From positions 58,724 through 122,723 of the forward strand of contig CAVPMW010000019.1 of NCBI GenBank assembly GCA_963706515.1: a stretch of 64,000 nt of DNA, in the 5' to 3' direction. The DNA comes from CAVPMW01 sp963706515. GTDB taxonomy: Bacteria; Chloroflexota; Anaerolineae; Anaerolineales; UBA4823. Below, in pieces: positions 1 through 9,223 of this stretch. The notes below the pieces were generated by a model, which was not told the origin of the DNA, ran no database searches, and worked only from the letters and a program-made list of their open reading frames with translations. Every line of letters starts with the position of its first letter. Positions within the stretch are counted from its first letter, which is position 1. The position numbers and the translations under genes are program-made.

Positions 1-624
1 GGTACTTCACCGGGAAGGTCACCGCGGCGGGGACTGATCCCAGCCCGCGCAGCACATCCAGACCGGCGCCCAGCTGCAAGCCGCCATCAGCCTCACGGTA
101 AGAGCCATAACCGACCTGGTGCAGCCTGGAATTGATGATCCCTACGGCATGGAACGGGCCCTGCATCCACGCATCGATGGCATATTCGTCCGTGAAGCCC
201 ATGCCGCTGCTCGCCAACAGGTTGCTGTTGGCAGCGGCGGTGCTCCCTGCTGGTGTATACCAGCGATTGTTGGCATCTTCGGTGAACCCCAGCACATTGT
301 TTTTGACGATGTAGCGGGAGTGGTACCAGTCGCCGCTGCTCCAGGCTGTATTTTCCGTGGCTGCAGGCAGATGAGCCAGAGCCCGGTAGTAATTTACTAC
401 TGCCAGCCAGCCCGCGCCAGCCGGAGGGTGCAGGGGGGCGGCAGGTAGGGTCACGATGGCAGGCAGGTAAATCCGCAGGGTCAGCGCGGGTGAGCTTCGC
501 AGCGTGGGCGGTCTGCGGTTGAAACGCCGTTCCACCAAGCCCGGCGATGAGAGCCAGGAGCGAGGCTGGCAGTGAGGGCGATCTGCAGGGGCGGTCGCAG
601 CCGTGGGAGGCGGGATTCAGACAT
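1..624 (-). CDS. Secreted CAP-domain protein, C-terminus cut by window edge, frameshifted
   Basis: Predicted extracytoplasmic CAP (SCP/PR1-like) protein. Its substrate is unknown. The body frame reads NYYRALAHLPAATENTAWS, then GDWYHSRYIVKNNVLGFTED, then DEYAIDAWMQGPFHAVGI, a series typical of bacterial CAP proteins. The N-terminus is only coherent if two single-base shifts are assumed, near 565 and 490. The start at 624 then gives a basic n-region (MSESRLPRLRPP), a hydrophobic core (LALIAGLGGTAF) and a possible cleavage site after AHA. A linker containing RIYLPAIVTLP follows. The gene runs off the left edge, so its real length is unknown. The protein class is well supported; the exact start is an inference from joined frames. 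Confidence 0.72.
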
Positions 625-777
625 TGTGAACCTTCATACAAGCGGGACATTATACTCGGAGGGTTGGCAGGCGCGGTTAAAGGGGCTTGTACTTTCTTAT
701 AAGCTTGGATTAACAAAATTAATTGACATGCGGGCTTGGAATGAGTGCAAGTTCGTGGGATGATTTTCAACCGTTGT

Positions 778-946
778 GTAGGTTGGGTTGAGGGGCGGGA
801 TGCTAGCCTATTTATGACATGACTACCTGCCCCGAAACCCAACTACACCATTCAAAGTCCAGTTTCACTTTGTAGAATCTCGATGTTGGGTTTCGCTTCA
901 CATGATTAAGGTTTATCAGGGGGATAAATCGCTCAACCCAACCTAC
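778..946. repeat. Nested inverted repeats (two REP-like units) in a gene-free spacer
   Basis: GTAGGTTGGGTTGAG at 778-792 is the exact reverse complement of 932-946. CGAAACCCAAC at 833-843 is the exact reverse complement of 885-895. Each half (778-843 and 885-946) is itself a GGTTGGGTT...AACCC hairpin unit, so two REP-like units lie head to head. A 13-bp direct repeat GATAAATCGCTCA occurs at 923-935 and 990-1002. The spacer 625-1100 otherwise holds no gene I can support. Similar GTAGGTTGGGTT motifs are dispersed in many bacterial genomes, but I cannot count copies here. Confidence 0.7.
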
Positions 947-1100
947 CAATACCACTGTTTCGCTTAGTTCAGGATGGGATAATGAGGTCGATAAATCGCT
1001 CACTCCCGACCTTCCGCTTATCGCTCTCACCGGACCTCGGTCGCCCCAGTCTCAACTGAGGTAAAATGGAGAGCGTTTGATTCTTAGCTGGAGATCGTTC

Positions 1101-1680
1101 TTGAAAAAATATTTTCCGGATTTTGCCCTTTCTTTTTTTGATCGCACTCAGCGTGGTCGTCCTCGACCAGCTATCCAAGTCCTACGTCCGCAACAGCGTG
1201 CCTTTAGGTGAGATGTGGGCGCCCTGGCCCTGGCTGCTGCCTTACGCCCGCATCGTCCACTGGACCAATACCGGGGCGGCTTTCGGCATGTTCCAACGCT
1301 TTGGCGGTATCTTCACCATCCTGGCGATCGTCGTTTCCGGGGTGATCCTGTACTATTTCCCGCAAATCCCGCGCGAAGACTGGCCCTTGCGCCTGGCGTT
1401 GGGCTTGCAGCTGGGCGGGGCAATCGGCAACCTGGTCGACCGGCTCCGGTTTGGGACGGTTACGGACTTTATCTCGGTCGGCTCGTTCGCCGTGTTCAAC
1501 GTCGCGGATGCGGCTATCTCGCTGGGGGTGGCGATCCTGGTGCTCGACCTGCTTTACAAGGATTGGCAAAAACGTAAATTAGAGAAGCTGGCGAAGGATA
1601 GCACAATCCCGCAGGGGGAAGATCCGGCTGGAGGGCAGGGAATATCTCCTCCACGCCTCCCGGCAAAGAGTGAGCGGTGA
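1101..1680 (+). CDS. lspA: Lipoprotein signal peptidase (signal peptidase II), small frameshift near start
   Basis: Membrane aspartyl protease that removes the signal peptide from diacylated prolipoproteins. That fits the many lipobox proteins in this window. The body shows LDQLSKSYVRN near the N-terminus, TNTGAAFGMF, GNLVDRLRFGTVTDFI with the first catalytic Asp, and FNVADAAI with the second. Four hydrophobic segments are visible. The open frame begins at a TTG at 1123, but a better start is the TTG at 1101, which reads MKKYFPDFAL in another frame and joins LFLIALSVVVLDQ if one base is removed from the T-rich run near 1129-1138. The stop overlaps the next start by 4 bp. The C-terminal tail after residue 160 is longer than usual. 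Confidence 0.93.
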
Positions 1681-2652
1681 CTAACGAATTACTGTCATTC
1701 TCTTTCGAGGGCGAGCAGCCGCAGCGGCTGGACAAGTTCCTGGTGAGCTGCCTGCCGGAGCTCTCGCGCACGCGCCTGCAAAGCCTGGTCAGGCAAGGGT
1801 TAGTGTGGGTGGACGGGCAAGCGGCGCATAAAGCCGGGCAGATGTTAGAAAGACCCTCCCAGGTGGAGGTGGAAATCCCGCCGCCAGAGCCGAGCAGCCT
1901 GATCCCCGAAGCGATCCCGCTGGAGATCCTTTTCGAGAACGACGACCTGCTTGGTGATCGACAAGCCGGCAGGGATGGTCGTCCACCCGGCAGCCGGTCA
2001 CAGTACCGGCACGCTGGTGCACGCCCTGCTGGCGCACACCCCCGGGCTGGAAGGCGTCGGCGAGCAGCGTAATGCAACAGAGCAGGAGGCTGCAGCGCAA
2101 TCTCCTGCTGGAATTCGTCCGGGTATAGTCCACCGGCTGGATAAAGATACCTCCGGAGTGCTGCTGGTAGCCAAGAACGACCGGGCGCACCAATACCTGC
2201 AGGACCAGTTCCGCTTGCAGAAGGTGACGAAGATCTACCTGGCGCTGGTGGATGGGCGTCCGCCCACCCCCAGCGGGCGCATCGAGGCGGCTATCGGGCG
2301 CGATCCCGGGGAGCGCAAGCGCCTGGCGATCGTCAGCCCGCAAAAAGGTCGCCAGGCGATCAGCGAGTATAAGACCCTTGAGACGTTTCCGGAGCACACC
2401 CTACTTGGAGGTCCACCCGCTTACCGGACGCACCCACCAGATCCGCCTGCACCTGGCATTTATCGGCTGCCCGGTGGCCGGCGACACGCATCTACGGGCG
2501 CCACAACCCGAGCCTGCCGCTCGAACGGCATTTCCTGCACGCCTGGCGCCTGACGATCACGCCTGCCGGGGGAAAAATCCCCGCGCACCTTCGAGGCTCC
2601 CCTGCCCCCTGAGCTGCAGGAGGTCCTGGCGAGCCTGAGAAATCTCACCTGA
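1677..2652 (+). CDS. RluD-family 23S rRNA pseudouridine synthase, three frameshifts
   Basis: Converts uridines to pseudouridine in large-subunit rRNA. An N-terminal S4 RNA-binding domain (RLDKFLVSCLPELSRTRLQ, LVRQGLVWVDG) precedes the catalytic domain with VIDKPAGMVVHPA, the signature HRLDKDTSG containing the catalytic Asp (nt about 2132-2158), LTGRTHQIRLHLAFIGCPV and the terminal HAWRL motif. Reading it through needs shifts near 1950, 2400 and 2490; the restored protein of about 325 residues has normal family length and ends at TGA 2650-2652. The GTG start at 1677 overlaps the lspA stop, so the two are probably translationally coupled. RluD versus another RluA-family member cannot be decided here. 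Confidence 0.9.
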
Positions 2653-2721
2653 TTCCAGTAATTATCCGCCGGAAAGTACCCTCGGCAAGAACCCTCGGAA
2701 AATACCTTTAGGAGAGTGACC

Positions 2722-3789
2722 ATGGATAGCATCGACCTGCGCTCGGACACCGTCACGCAGCCCACGCCCGCCATGCGCGAAGCGATGGCAACTGCCCAGG
2801 TTGGCGATGACGTTTCGGCGAAGACCCCACCGTCAACCGGCTGCAGGAGCTGGCAGCCGGCCGGATGGGCAAAGAGGCCGGGATTGTTCGTCCCCTCCGG
2901 GACGATGGGCAACCTGGCCGCGATCCTGGCGCACTGCACCCGCGGGGACGAGGCGATCCTCGGGGATAAGGCGCACACGTTCCTGTACGAAGCAGGCGGG
3001 ATCTCCGCCCTGGGCGGGGTGCATTCGCGCCAGGTGGCGAACCAGCCGGATGGCACATTGCGCCTGGAAGACATCGAGGCCGCTATCCGCTCGGACGACG
3101 CCCATCACCCGATTACCCGCCTGGTCGCCCTGGAAAACACCCATAACCGCTGCGGTGGGGTTGCCCTGACGCCTGCGTACACTCAAGCCGTGGGTGAGCT
3201 GGCGCACCAGCACGGGCTGCTGCTGCACCTGGATGGAGCGCGCATCTTCAACGCCGCGGTGGTCCAGGGAGTGACTGCCAGGGAGCTGGCAGAGCCGGCG
3301 AATTCGGTCACGTTCTGCCTGAGCAAAGGGTTGTCCGCCCCGGTCGGGTCGGTGATCTGTGGGAGCCGCGAGTTTATCTACCGGGCGCACCGCATGCGCA
3401 AAATGCTCGGCGGGGGAATGCGCCAGGCAGGCATCCTGGCCGCGGCGGGCATCGTGGCGCTGGAGACGATGGTCGAGCGGCTGGCTGACGACCACCGGCG
3501 GGCGCGGATGCTGGCGGAAGGCCTGAAGGAAATCCCTGGCATTGTGCTTGACCCGGGGACGCCGTACACCAACATGGTCTTTTTAAACCTGAGCGATGAA
3601 GTTGCCCCCGCAGCAGAGCTCGCCGGGATCACCCCGGCAAAATGGATTGCCGAGCAGCTGGACGCGCAGGGAGTGAAGACCAGCACAGTTGGACCGCGGC
3701 GCTTCCGTCTGGTGACGCACTACTGGATCGAAGACGAGGATGTCGGGCAGGCAGTGGAGGCTTTCCGTAGCGCCGTGCTTAAATCCTGA
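2722..3789 (+). CDS. ltaE: Low-specificity L-threonine aldolase
   Basis: PLP-dependent fold-type I enzyme cleaving L-threonine or allo-threonine to glycine and acetaldehyde. Family landmarks are IDLRSDTVTQPTPAMREAM at the start, PSGTMGNLAA, LENTHNRCGG, LLHLDGARIFNAAV, and FCLSKGLSAPVGSV with the PLP lysine. Length (355 aa) is normal. The ATG at 2722 has GGAG seven bases upstream; a GTG at 2716 is in frame but too close to that site. Residues about 33-54 are scrambled because one T is missing near 2813 and one A is extra near 2881. Correcting both restores VFGEDPTVNRLQELAAGRMG, so the real protein is intact. Confidence 0.93.
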   Translation: MDSIDLRSDTVTQPTPAMREAMATAQVGDDVSAKTPPSTGCRSWQPAGWAKRPGLFVPSGTMGNLAAILAHCTRGDEAILGDKAHTFLYEAGGISALGGVHSRQVANQPDGTLRLEDIEAAIRSDDAHHPITRLVALENTHNRCGGVALTPAYTQAVGELAHQHGLLLHLDGARIFNAAVVQGVTARELAEPANSVTFCLSKGLSAPVGSVICGSREFIYRAHRMRKMLGGGMRQAGILAAAGIVALETMVERLADDHRRARMLAEGLKEIPGIVLDPGTPYTNMVFLNLSDEVAPAAELAGITPAKWIAEQLDAQGVKTSTVGPRRFRLVTHYWIEDEDVGQAVEAFRSAVLKS

Positions 3790-3850
3790 GCGCCAGTTTT
3801 TGCCGGTTTGCCCCCCAATTTCCGGGATTGGCCGCATGTTATAATCAATT

Positions 3851-3907
3851 CAGGAGTTATGCAGTTAAAGGGAAAAAGACTGTTCCTTTGCGAGCTGTGT
3901 AAGCTCT
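3851..3907. repeat. Degenerate copy of the TAGGAGTTACGCAGTT element, palindromic core absent
   Basis: CAGGAGTTATGCAGTTAAAG resembles the left flank of the 34397 copy, and GTTCCTTTGCGAGCTGTGTA resembles its right flank. The two are directly abutted, with none of the 30-56 bp palindrome that separates them in the other copies. It lies between ltaE and the recombinase-like gene. Confidence 0.6.
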
Positions 3908-3991
3908 CAAATTTCAGTCTCTGGATTGGGGCGGAGCAAACCCTTTATTATTTCTAATGGATCGGATTCCCTGCCACGCGGGAGCAGCAGC

Positions 3992-4871
3992 ATGTTGGCT
4001 GAGGTGAGAGCATTCCTGGACCTATCAAGGGAGCGACATTCCTATTCTGCCAATACGCTCCGCGCAATTCAAGAAGATCTCCTACGTTTCAGCAGCTATC
4101 TTGTAACAAATTTAGGGCGACCGGCCGAGCTGTGCGATTTTAACCGCGAGCGGATCGCTGACTTCTTGTGCAGCGAGAGGGCTGCGCCCTGTAGGGGTCA
4201 GGACTTTGCTGCGCCGGCAGACCAGCCTGCGGGTTTTTGCCCGCTACCTGCGCCAGTATCATCCGGACGGAGACTTCGCCCCGCCCAAGGCGATCACTAT
4301 CCCGGGGAATGCAGCCGGAAGGCAAGCCTTTGGGAGCGGCTCACTTACCGCGGAACAGATCGAGGCTGTCCAGGCGAAGCTGGCACGGTCCGCGAGCGTC
4401 CACGCTCGCCGGGATGCAGCGATTATTTCTCTATGCCTCGATACCGGTATCTCGGTGGAGGAGCTTCTCACCCTCAACCTTGCGGATATCCGCCTGAGCG
4501 AAGGGATGCTGCTGCTGCGCGGCAAGAACAATTTGCTCCGCCGCGTCCCGCTGGGCAACGCCGTGGGCCCAATGCAGACCTACCTTGCTCAGGGGCGGCT
4601 GGAAATTGGCCCGCTGCCCGGTGAAAGCGCATTATTCATTAGCCGGATCGGCGCACGGCTGACCCGCCAGGGAGTCTCGGCAGGCGCTGCGGTATTGGGG
4701 GAAGGCAGCCCGCCTCGCGAGCCGCTGACGACCAGGAGCCTGCGGACCACCGCGGTGCGCAGGATGGTCGCAGACGGTCGCACCTTGAAGCAAATCCAGA
4801 CCAGTCTGGGACATACCAGCAGCCTCTCCACCCTGGCTATGCTCAAGCGCCTTGCGGCACCCACGTACTGA
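3992..4871 (+). CDS. Tyrosine recombinase-like protein with degenerate catalytic residues, one frameshift
   Basis: Looks like a XerC/XerD-type protein: an N-terminal SAM-like domain (FLDLSRERHSYSANTLRAIQ) and a C-terminal domain with GLYDTG-equivalent LDTGISVEELLTLNLADI, LRGKNNLLRRVPL, TTRSLRTTAVRRM and LGHTSSLSTLAMLKRL. A frameshift near 4195 joins the halves (about 293 aa). Against the usual pattern, the first Arg (normally GLRVSEL) is Ser, the His of HxLR is Arg, and the Tyr that should follow LGHxxxxTT is Leu. The beta-hairpin Lys, the second Arg and the LGH His remain. It may bind DNA without strand cleavage. The ATG at 3992 has GGAG upstream; a TTG at 3926 is a weaker alternative. Confidence 0.75.
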
Positions 4872-4976
4872 AAGGATTAATTCTTTCAGCGAACGAGAGC
4901 GGTGCACAGATTAGGACGATTACCAGTACAATTAACGGGCATGAGAAGCATTCCGCACGACTTTGAGGAGAAATCT

Positions 4977-5823
4977 ATGGAAATGACCGCAGATGCATTG
5001 CTCGAACAAATCGACCACCTGGCGGATCTCGTTCACAGCCGGACACAGAGCTCAGCTCGCCTCGGGATGATCCTCGGCTCGGGCCTGGGCTCGCTGGCGA
5101 ACGCAGTTGAACTCGCCGGTCACCATCCCTTTCAGCGAGCTGCCGGGTTGGCCGGTTTCAACCGTAATGGGCCACCAGGGCAGGCTGGTATCGGGAACGC
5201 TGGAGGCTCACGAGGTGCTGGTCATGCAGGGCCGGGTTCATTATTATGAAGGGTACAGCCTGGCGCAGGTTACCCTCCCGGTCAGGGTGATGCAGCGCCT
5301 GGGGATCGAGACCCTGATCGTCACGAACGCTGCCGGGGCAATTAACCCAGGCTACACCCCGGGTGAGCTCATGCTGATTACCGACCATATCAACCTGATG
5401 GGGATGGCGGGTCAAACCCCATTGCGCGGACCGAACCTGGATGCGCTGGGACCGCGCTTTCCCGACATGAGCCGCGCCTACGACCTTCCCCTGCGCCAGC
5501 TTGCCCTGCAGGCTGCCGCCGAGCAGGGTATTACCTTGCACCAGGGCGTTTACGTCTGCCTGGCTGGTCCTTCCTTCGAGACTCCGGCCGACCTGCGCTT
5601 CCTGAGCATAATCGGCGCGGATGCGGTTGGAATGTCAACCGTCCCGGAGGTCACCGTAGCCCGTCACGGCGGGATGCGCGTGCTGGGAATCTCAGGGATC
5701 AGCAACAAAGCTAGTCTGGATGGAAGCTCCACTACCACGCACCAGGAGGTGTTCGAGGCAGGAGAGGTACTTGTGCCCAGATTGACCGCGGTGCTCCGCG
5801 GCGTATTGCGCCGGATTGGATAG
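4977..5823 (+). CDS. Purine nucleoside phosphorylase (class II, trimeric type), one frameshift
   Basis: Catalyses phosphorolysis of purine nucleosides to base and ribose-1-phosphate in salvage. Recognised by LGMILGSGLGSLANAV, VMGHQGRLVSG, QGRVHYYEGYS, TLIVTNAAGAINPGYTPGE, CLAGPSFETPADLR and GMSTVPEV (substrate-pocket region), ending with ISNKAS. The start ATG 4977 follows GAGGAG. The frame breaks near 5107, where one extra T fits (GCAGTTGAACTC should probably read GCAGTGAACTC), so the intact protein would be about 281 aa, normal for the family. Orientation and spacing from the recombinase-like gene (105 bp) suggest its own promoter. Confidence 0.93.
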
Positions 5824-5887
5824 CATAATGGAGGGCAGCAGGTCTGGATAGATCCCATCTCGGCTGAAGCCCCCGTCTGGACTGCGC

Positions 5888-6595
5888 ATGGAAGAAGCTC
5901 TGAGCTTTTTTCGCGCCTTCGAAGCGTGGATATACGTGCTTCTGGGGATTGCGGGGCTGATCTACATCCGCAAGTTTATCCTGTCCTGGCAGGAGCTGCG
6001 GGTAGCGGGTTTTGGGTTGGAACGTGACAATGCCCAGTCAAAAGTAAACCAGGCAGCAGTGATATTAGTGTTGATTATAGGATTGACGGTGACGGAATTT
6101 GTGTTGGTGTCCTACGTCGCTCCCGCTGTCCCGGGGGCGAATCCGGTGCTTACCCCGACGTTAAACCTGCTGGCGACCTCGACGGTTACTCTGGCGCCAA
6201 CGGCGCCGGTCGCGGCCGGCGAAAGCCCGACCGCTTCGACTGCCACGCCTACCGAACCTGCCTCGCAAGCCTGTGTCGCCAACAGCATCGCGATCAGGCA
6301 GCCTCAGAATGGCGAAACAGTAAGCGGCGTGGTGGAAGTCTCTGGGACGGCAGATACTACCAATTTCGGCTTTTATAAAATCGAGATGAAACACCCTGAC
6401 GATGCGAACTGGCAGACGATCCAGGCAGGTAATACGATCGTCATTAATGGAAAGCTGGGTGATTGGGATACCCGCAGACTTTCGCCGGGGGAATACCAGC
6501 TGAGTCTGGTCATCGTGGATAATGAAGCCAAAGCCAGCCAGCCTTGCTTTGTTAAAGTCCAGGTGATCCCTGCCGTGGAAACTTCAAGCCCTTAA
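5888..6595 (+). CDS. Membrane-anchored protein with Thr/Pro-rich linker and Ig-like domain
   Basis: Not assigned to a named family. Two hydrophobic segments (residues about 12-31, WIYVLLGIAGLIYIRKFIL, and about 54-80, AAVILVLIIGLTVTEFVLV) place the N-terminus in the membrane. A linker rich in T, P and A (about 85-135) leads to a beta-sandwich-like domain with IAIRQPQNGETVSGVVEVSG, DDANWQTI, and LSPGEYQLSLVIVDNEAKAS, resembling Ig-like or big-type extracellular domains. The 235-residue protein probably displays this domain outside the cell. Function unknown. It stands alone, 64 bp after PNP. Confidence 0.72.
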   Translation: MEEALSFFRAFEAWIYVLLGIAGLIYIRKFILSWQELRVAGFGLERDNAQSKVNQAAVILVLIIGLTVTEFVLVSYVAPAVPGANPVLTPTLNLLATSTVTLAPTAPVAAGESPTASTATPTEPASQACVANSIAIRQPQNGETVSGVVEVSGTADTTNFGFYKIEMKHPDDANWQTIQAGNTIVINGKLGDWDTRRLSPGEYQLSLVIVDNEAKASQPCFVKVQVIPAVETSSP

Positions 6596-6628
6596 TTGTA
6601 AAAATATATTACTCGGGAAAGAAGGATT

Positions 6629-7168
6629 ATGCCTGAAATCGAAATCCGGCCTGCTACTGCAGATGATGTCCCCAACCTGGTGGCGCTCGACCATAACTAT
6701 TCCAGCGAATACGTCTGGCAGATGGAAATAAGCGCAGAGGAAAAGCATACAGACATCAGTTTTCGGCAAGTTCGCTTGCCTCGTTCGGTGCGCGTAGAAT
6801 ATCCCCGGCATGCCTCCGGGCTGGCTGACGATTGGAACAGCCGTTCCGGCCTCCTGGTCGCCGTCCTGGAAGGGGAGCTCGCGGGGTACTGCAGCTTAAT
6901 GCTGAATATGGTTCCCCTGACAACCTGGATGACCGACCTGGCGGTGAAACGACGGCTGCGCCGTCAGGGCATCGGCAGCGGTCTGGTGCTGGCGGCCCAG
7001 GAGTGGGGAATGAATCACGCTTCCCGCTACCTGGTGCTGGAGATGCAGCCGAAGAATTATCCGGCAATCCAGATGGCGCAAAAACTCGGATTCGATCTTT
7101 GCGGATATAATGACCGCTATTATGCCAATCACGATATCGCCTTGTTCTTTGCCAAATCGCTGCGCTGA
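6629..7168 (+). CDS. GNAT-family N-acetyltransferase
   Basis: Transfers an acyl group from acyl-CoA to an unknown amine. The acetyl-CoA pyrophosphate-binding motif RLRRQGIGSGLVLAAQEWG follows a beta-strand MTDLAVKRR, and the C-terminal part has MQPKNYPAIQMAQKLGFDLCGYNDRYY, both standard for GNATs. The protein is 179 aa, close to the family norm. ATG 6629 follows a GAAGG site. The substrate cannot be told from sequence; the start IEIRPATADDVPNLVALD is typical of Rim-like and general GNATs. Confidence 0.9.
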   Translation: MPEIEIRPATADDVPNLVALDHNYSSEYVWQMEISAEEKHTDISFRQVRLPRSVRVEYPRHASGLADDWNSRSGLLVAVLEGELAGYCSLMLNMVPLTTWMTDLAVKRRLRRQGIGSGLVLAAQEWGMNHASRYLVLEMQPKNYPAIQMAQKLGFDLCGYNDRYYANHDIALFFAKSLR

Positions 7169-7271
7169 TCCGGAGATAAACCGCGCCTGGCTCAGCCAGG
7201 ACCTGCCGCGGTTGCTGCGGTAAACCGAGGCGAAACCAGTTCGGTAATAGTTGGTAGTATGATTTAGCTGT

Positions 7272-9191
7272 ATGTATAACCTGCTTCTTTCCAGCTTTGA
7301 GACCCTCAATGACCTGTTGACGGCGGGAATCGCCATCACGGCGTTTTCCCTGCTGATCTACGCGCTCAGCTTCAACCTGCGCGACCGGGTCGCCCGTTCC
7401 TTCGCTTTAATCATGGTTTGCGTGGTGGTCGTCTTTGTAGCCGAGTCGTTTGCCAACGTTGCCAGCACACCACTCCAGCACGAGCTGGCGCTGCGGCTGC
7501 AGTGGGTGGGGATTATCTTCCTGCCAGCCGCCTACCTGCAGCTTTCGGATGCTCTCCTGGCGACCACCGGGCGACCGTCGCGCGGCAGGCGCCGCTGGGC
7601 AGTCCGCCTGGCTTACGTCGCCTCGTTTATCTTCCTCCTGATGCTGCCTTCCTTCCTGCTGGTAGGTCACCTGGTGCCGGATGCTAATCCGGCGCCTCAC
7701 CTGCAGCGGACGAGCTTCACGCTGGTATTTACAATCTACTACATCCTGCTGATGACCTGGTCGTGGGTCAATTTCTGGCGCGCATACCGGCGCACGGTCA
7801 CCAGTGCAGGACGGCGTCGAATGAGCTACCTGCTGCTTGGTGCGCTTGCACCGGCGCTTGGCTCCTACCCGTATTTGCTGTTCGGCTCAAATTTTGCTGC
7901 TCAGAATCAGCTTCTCTTCTGGACGGTGTTGACGATCAGCGATATCCTGGTCTCGGTTTTGCTGGTCCTGATGGCATACGCCGTGGCATTCTTCGGCGTA
8001 GCCTGGCCAGATCGCGTGGTAAAGAGGCGCCTGTTTAAATGGCTGATGCGCGGCCCGGTCACCGCCTCGCTCGTCCTTGCCGTAACCACCATCATCCGGC
8101 GCGCAGAGGTCACTTTGGGGCTGCCTTATTCAGGTTTAATCCCAATTGCGATGGTGTCTACGATCCTGCTCATGGAGCACTTGATTACACTGGTGTCGCC
8201 GCTGTGGGAGCGCTGGTTGTTCTACGGTAAGGATCGGCAGGATATGGTCTTCCTGGAAACCCTGGAAGAGCGCCTGCTGACCCTGGGTGATCTGCGCCAG
8301 TTCCTCGAAGCCATCCTGGCTGCATTAACCGACCGCCTGCAGCTGAACAGAGCTTTTGTGGCTGCTCTTGGAGGGCAAGGGTTAGATTTCCTGGTTAGCA
8401 TAGGAGGTGATACATTCATTAGTGAAGAAAATCTCAACGACAATTTGCTGCAGGTAATATCTAAAAACGGTCATTCTAAAGGCGTCTTCACCTGGGGGCA
8501 ATACTGGCTGGTGCCGATCCACGACCGTGAAGAGAATAACGAGAGTTTGCTGGGATTGATTGGTATGCAGCGCAAGCCAGACCAGCTCCTGGAGGGGGAA
8601 CAGCTCGAAGCTGTGGAGCTACTGACGGATCGAGCGGCTATGGCGCTGGCGGACCGCCGCCGCCAACAGCAGGCATTAAGCTCGCTGGAAAAAATCACGC
8701 CGCAGATGGACATGGTTCAAAAGCTGCGGGCTGCCTCCCGTTACGATGGCACCGGAATATTTACTACGCCGACGATTGATCTGGAGGAAGATAATTTCCC
8801 CAAATGGGTAAAAGATGCTCTGACCCACTACTGGGGTGGACCGAAGCTGACCGAGAATCCTCTGATCAATTTGAACGTGGTCCAGCAGACTGCCCAGGAA
8901 AAACAGGAGACGACAACGAACGCGCTCCGTTATATTCTACGAAAAGGCATTGAAAATACCCGTCCCGATGGAGATAGACGTTTCACTGGAGAATGGATCC
9001 TATATAATATACTTGAGATGAAGTTCCTGGAGGGCAAAAGAGTGCGCGAGATCGCTGCACGCCTGGCTATGTCAGAAGCAGACCTGTATCGCAAACAACG
9101 TGTGGCAATAGAAGCCGTAGCAGATGCAGTGATCGAAATGGAACAGGAAGCGCGTAAGCAAGCCTTGCCGCTGGGGGAGGCGTCGAATTAA
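7272..9191 (+). CDS. Polytopic membrane sensor with GAF-like domain and C-terminal HTH; kinase core absent
   Basis: Residues about 1-300 form at least eight hydrophobic segments resembling histidine-kinase N-terminal 7TM sensor regions. A linker SPLWERWLFYGKDRQDMVFLETLEERLLTL then leads to a GAF-like domain (about 340-475, containing GQYWLVPI and SLLGLIGMQRK, EQLEAVELLTDRAAMAL). No HisKA or ATPase motif follows. Instead the last 130 residues contain LEGKRVREIAARLAMSEADL, which resembles a sigma-region-4-like helix-turn-helix. It could be a one-component membrane regulator. Its start is the ATG at 7272. The next gene, an S1 protein, begins 32 bp after its stop and may be cotranscribed. Confidence 0.75.
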   Translation: MYNLLLSSFETLNDLLTAGIAITAFSLLIYALSFNLRDRVARSFALIMVCVVVVFVAESFANVASTPLQHELALRLQWVGIIFLPAAYLQLSDALLATTGRPSRGRRRWAVRLAYVASFIFLLMLPSFLLVGHLVPDANPAPHLQRTSFTLVFTIYYILLMTWSWVNFWRAYRRTVTSAGRRRMSYLLLGALAPALGSYPYLLFGSNFAAQNQLLFWTVLTISDILVSVLLVLMAYAVAFFGVAWPDRVVKRRLFKWLMRGPVTASLVLAVTTIIRRAEVTLGLPYSGLIPIAMVSTILLMEHLITLVSPLWERWLFYGKDRQDMVFLETLEERLLTLGDLRQFLEAILAALTDRLQLNRAFVAALGGQGLDFLVSIGGDTFISEENLNDNLLQVISKNGHSKGVFTWGQYWLVPIHDREENNESLLGLIGMQRKPDQLLEGEQLEAVELLTDRAAMALADRRRQQQALSSLEKITPQMDMVQKLRAASRYDGTGIFTTPTIDLEEDNFPKWVKDALTHYWGGPKLTENPLINLNVVQQTAQEKQETTTNALRYILRKGIENTRPDGDRRFTGEWILYNILEMKFLEGKRVREIAARLAMSEADLYRKQRVAIEAVADAVIEMEQEARKQALPLGEASN

Positions 9192-9223
9192 TCACTTATA
9201 TTTGCCAGGAGGGGTTTGGCTTA

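Noticed and set aside
93..842. Long minus-strand frame over the first gene
   Set aside because: It follows the CAP gene only in a shifted frame; the CAP motifs lie in the adjacent frame and most of this reading is a shadow with a chance hydrophobic stretch.
3992..4871. Phage or genomic-island integrase with att sites
   Set aside because: Active-site residues are degenerate, no tRNA or phage genes are adjacent, and no flanking direct repeats of att type are visible.
7187..7201. CCTGGCTCAGCCAGG hairpin as a terminator
   Set aside because: Short stem, no T-run after it.
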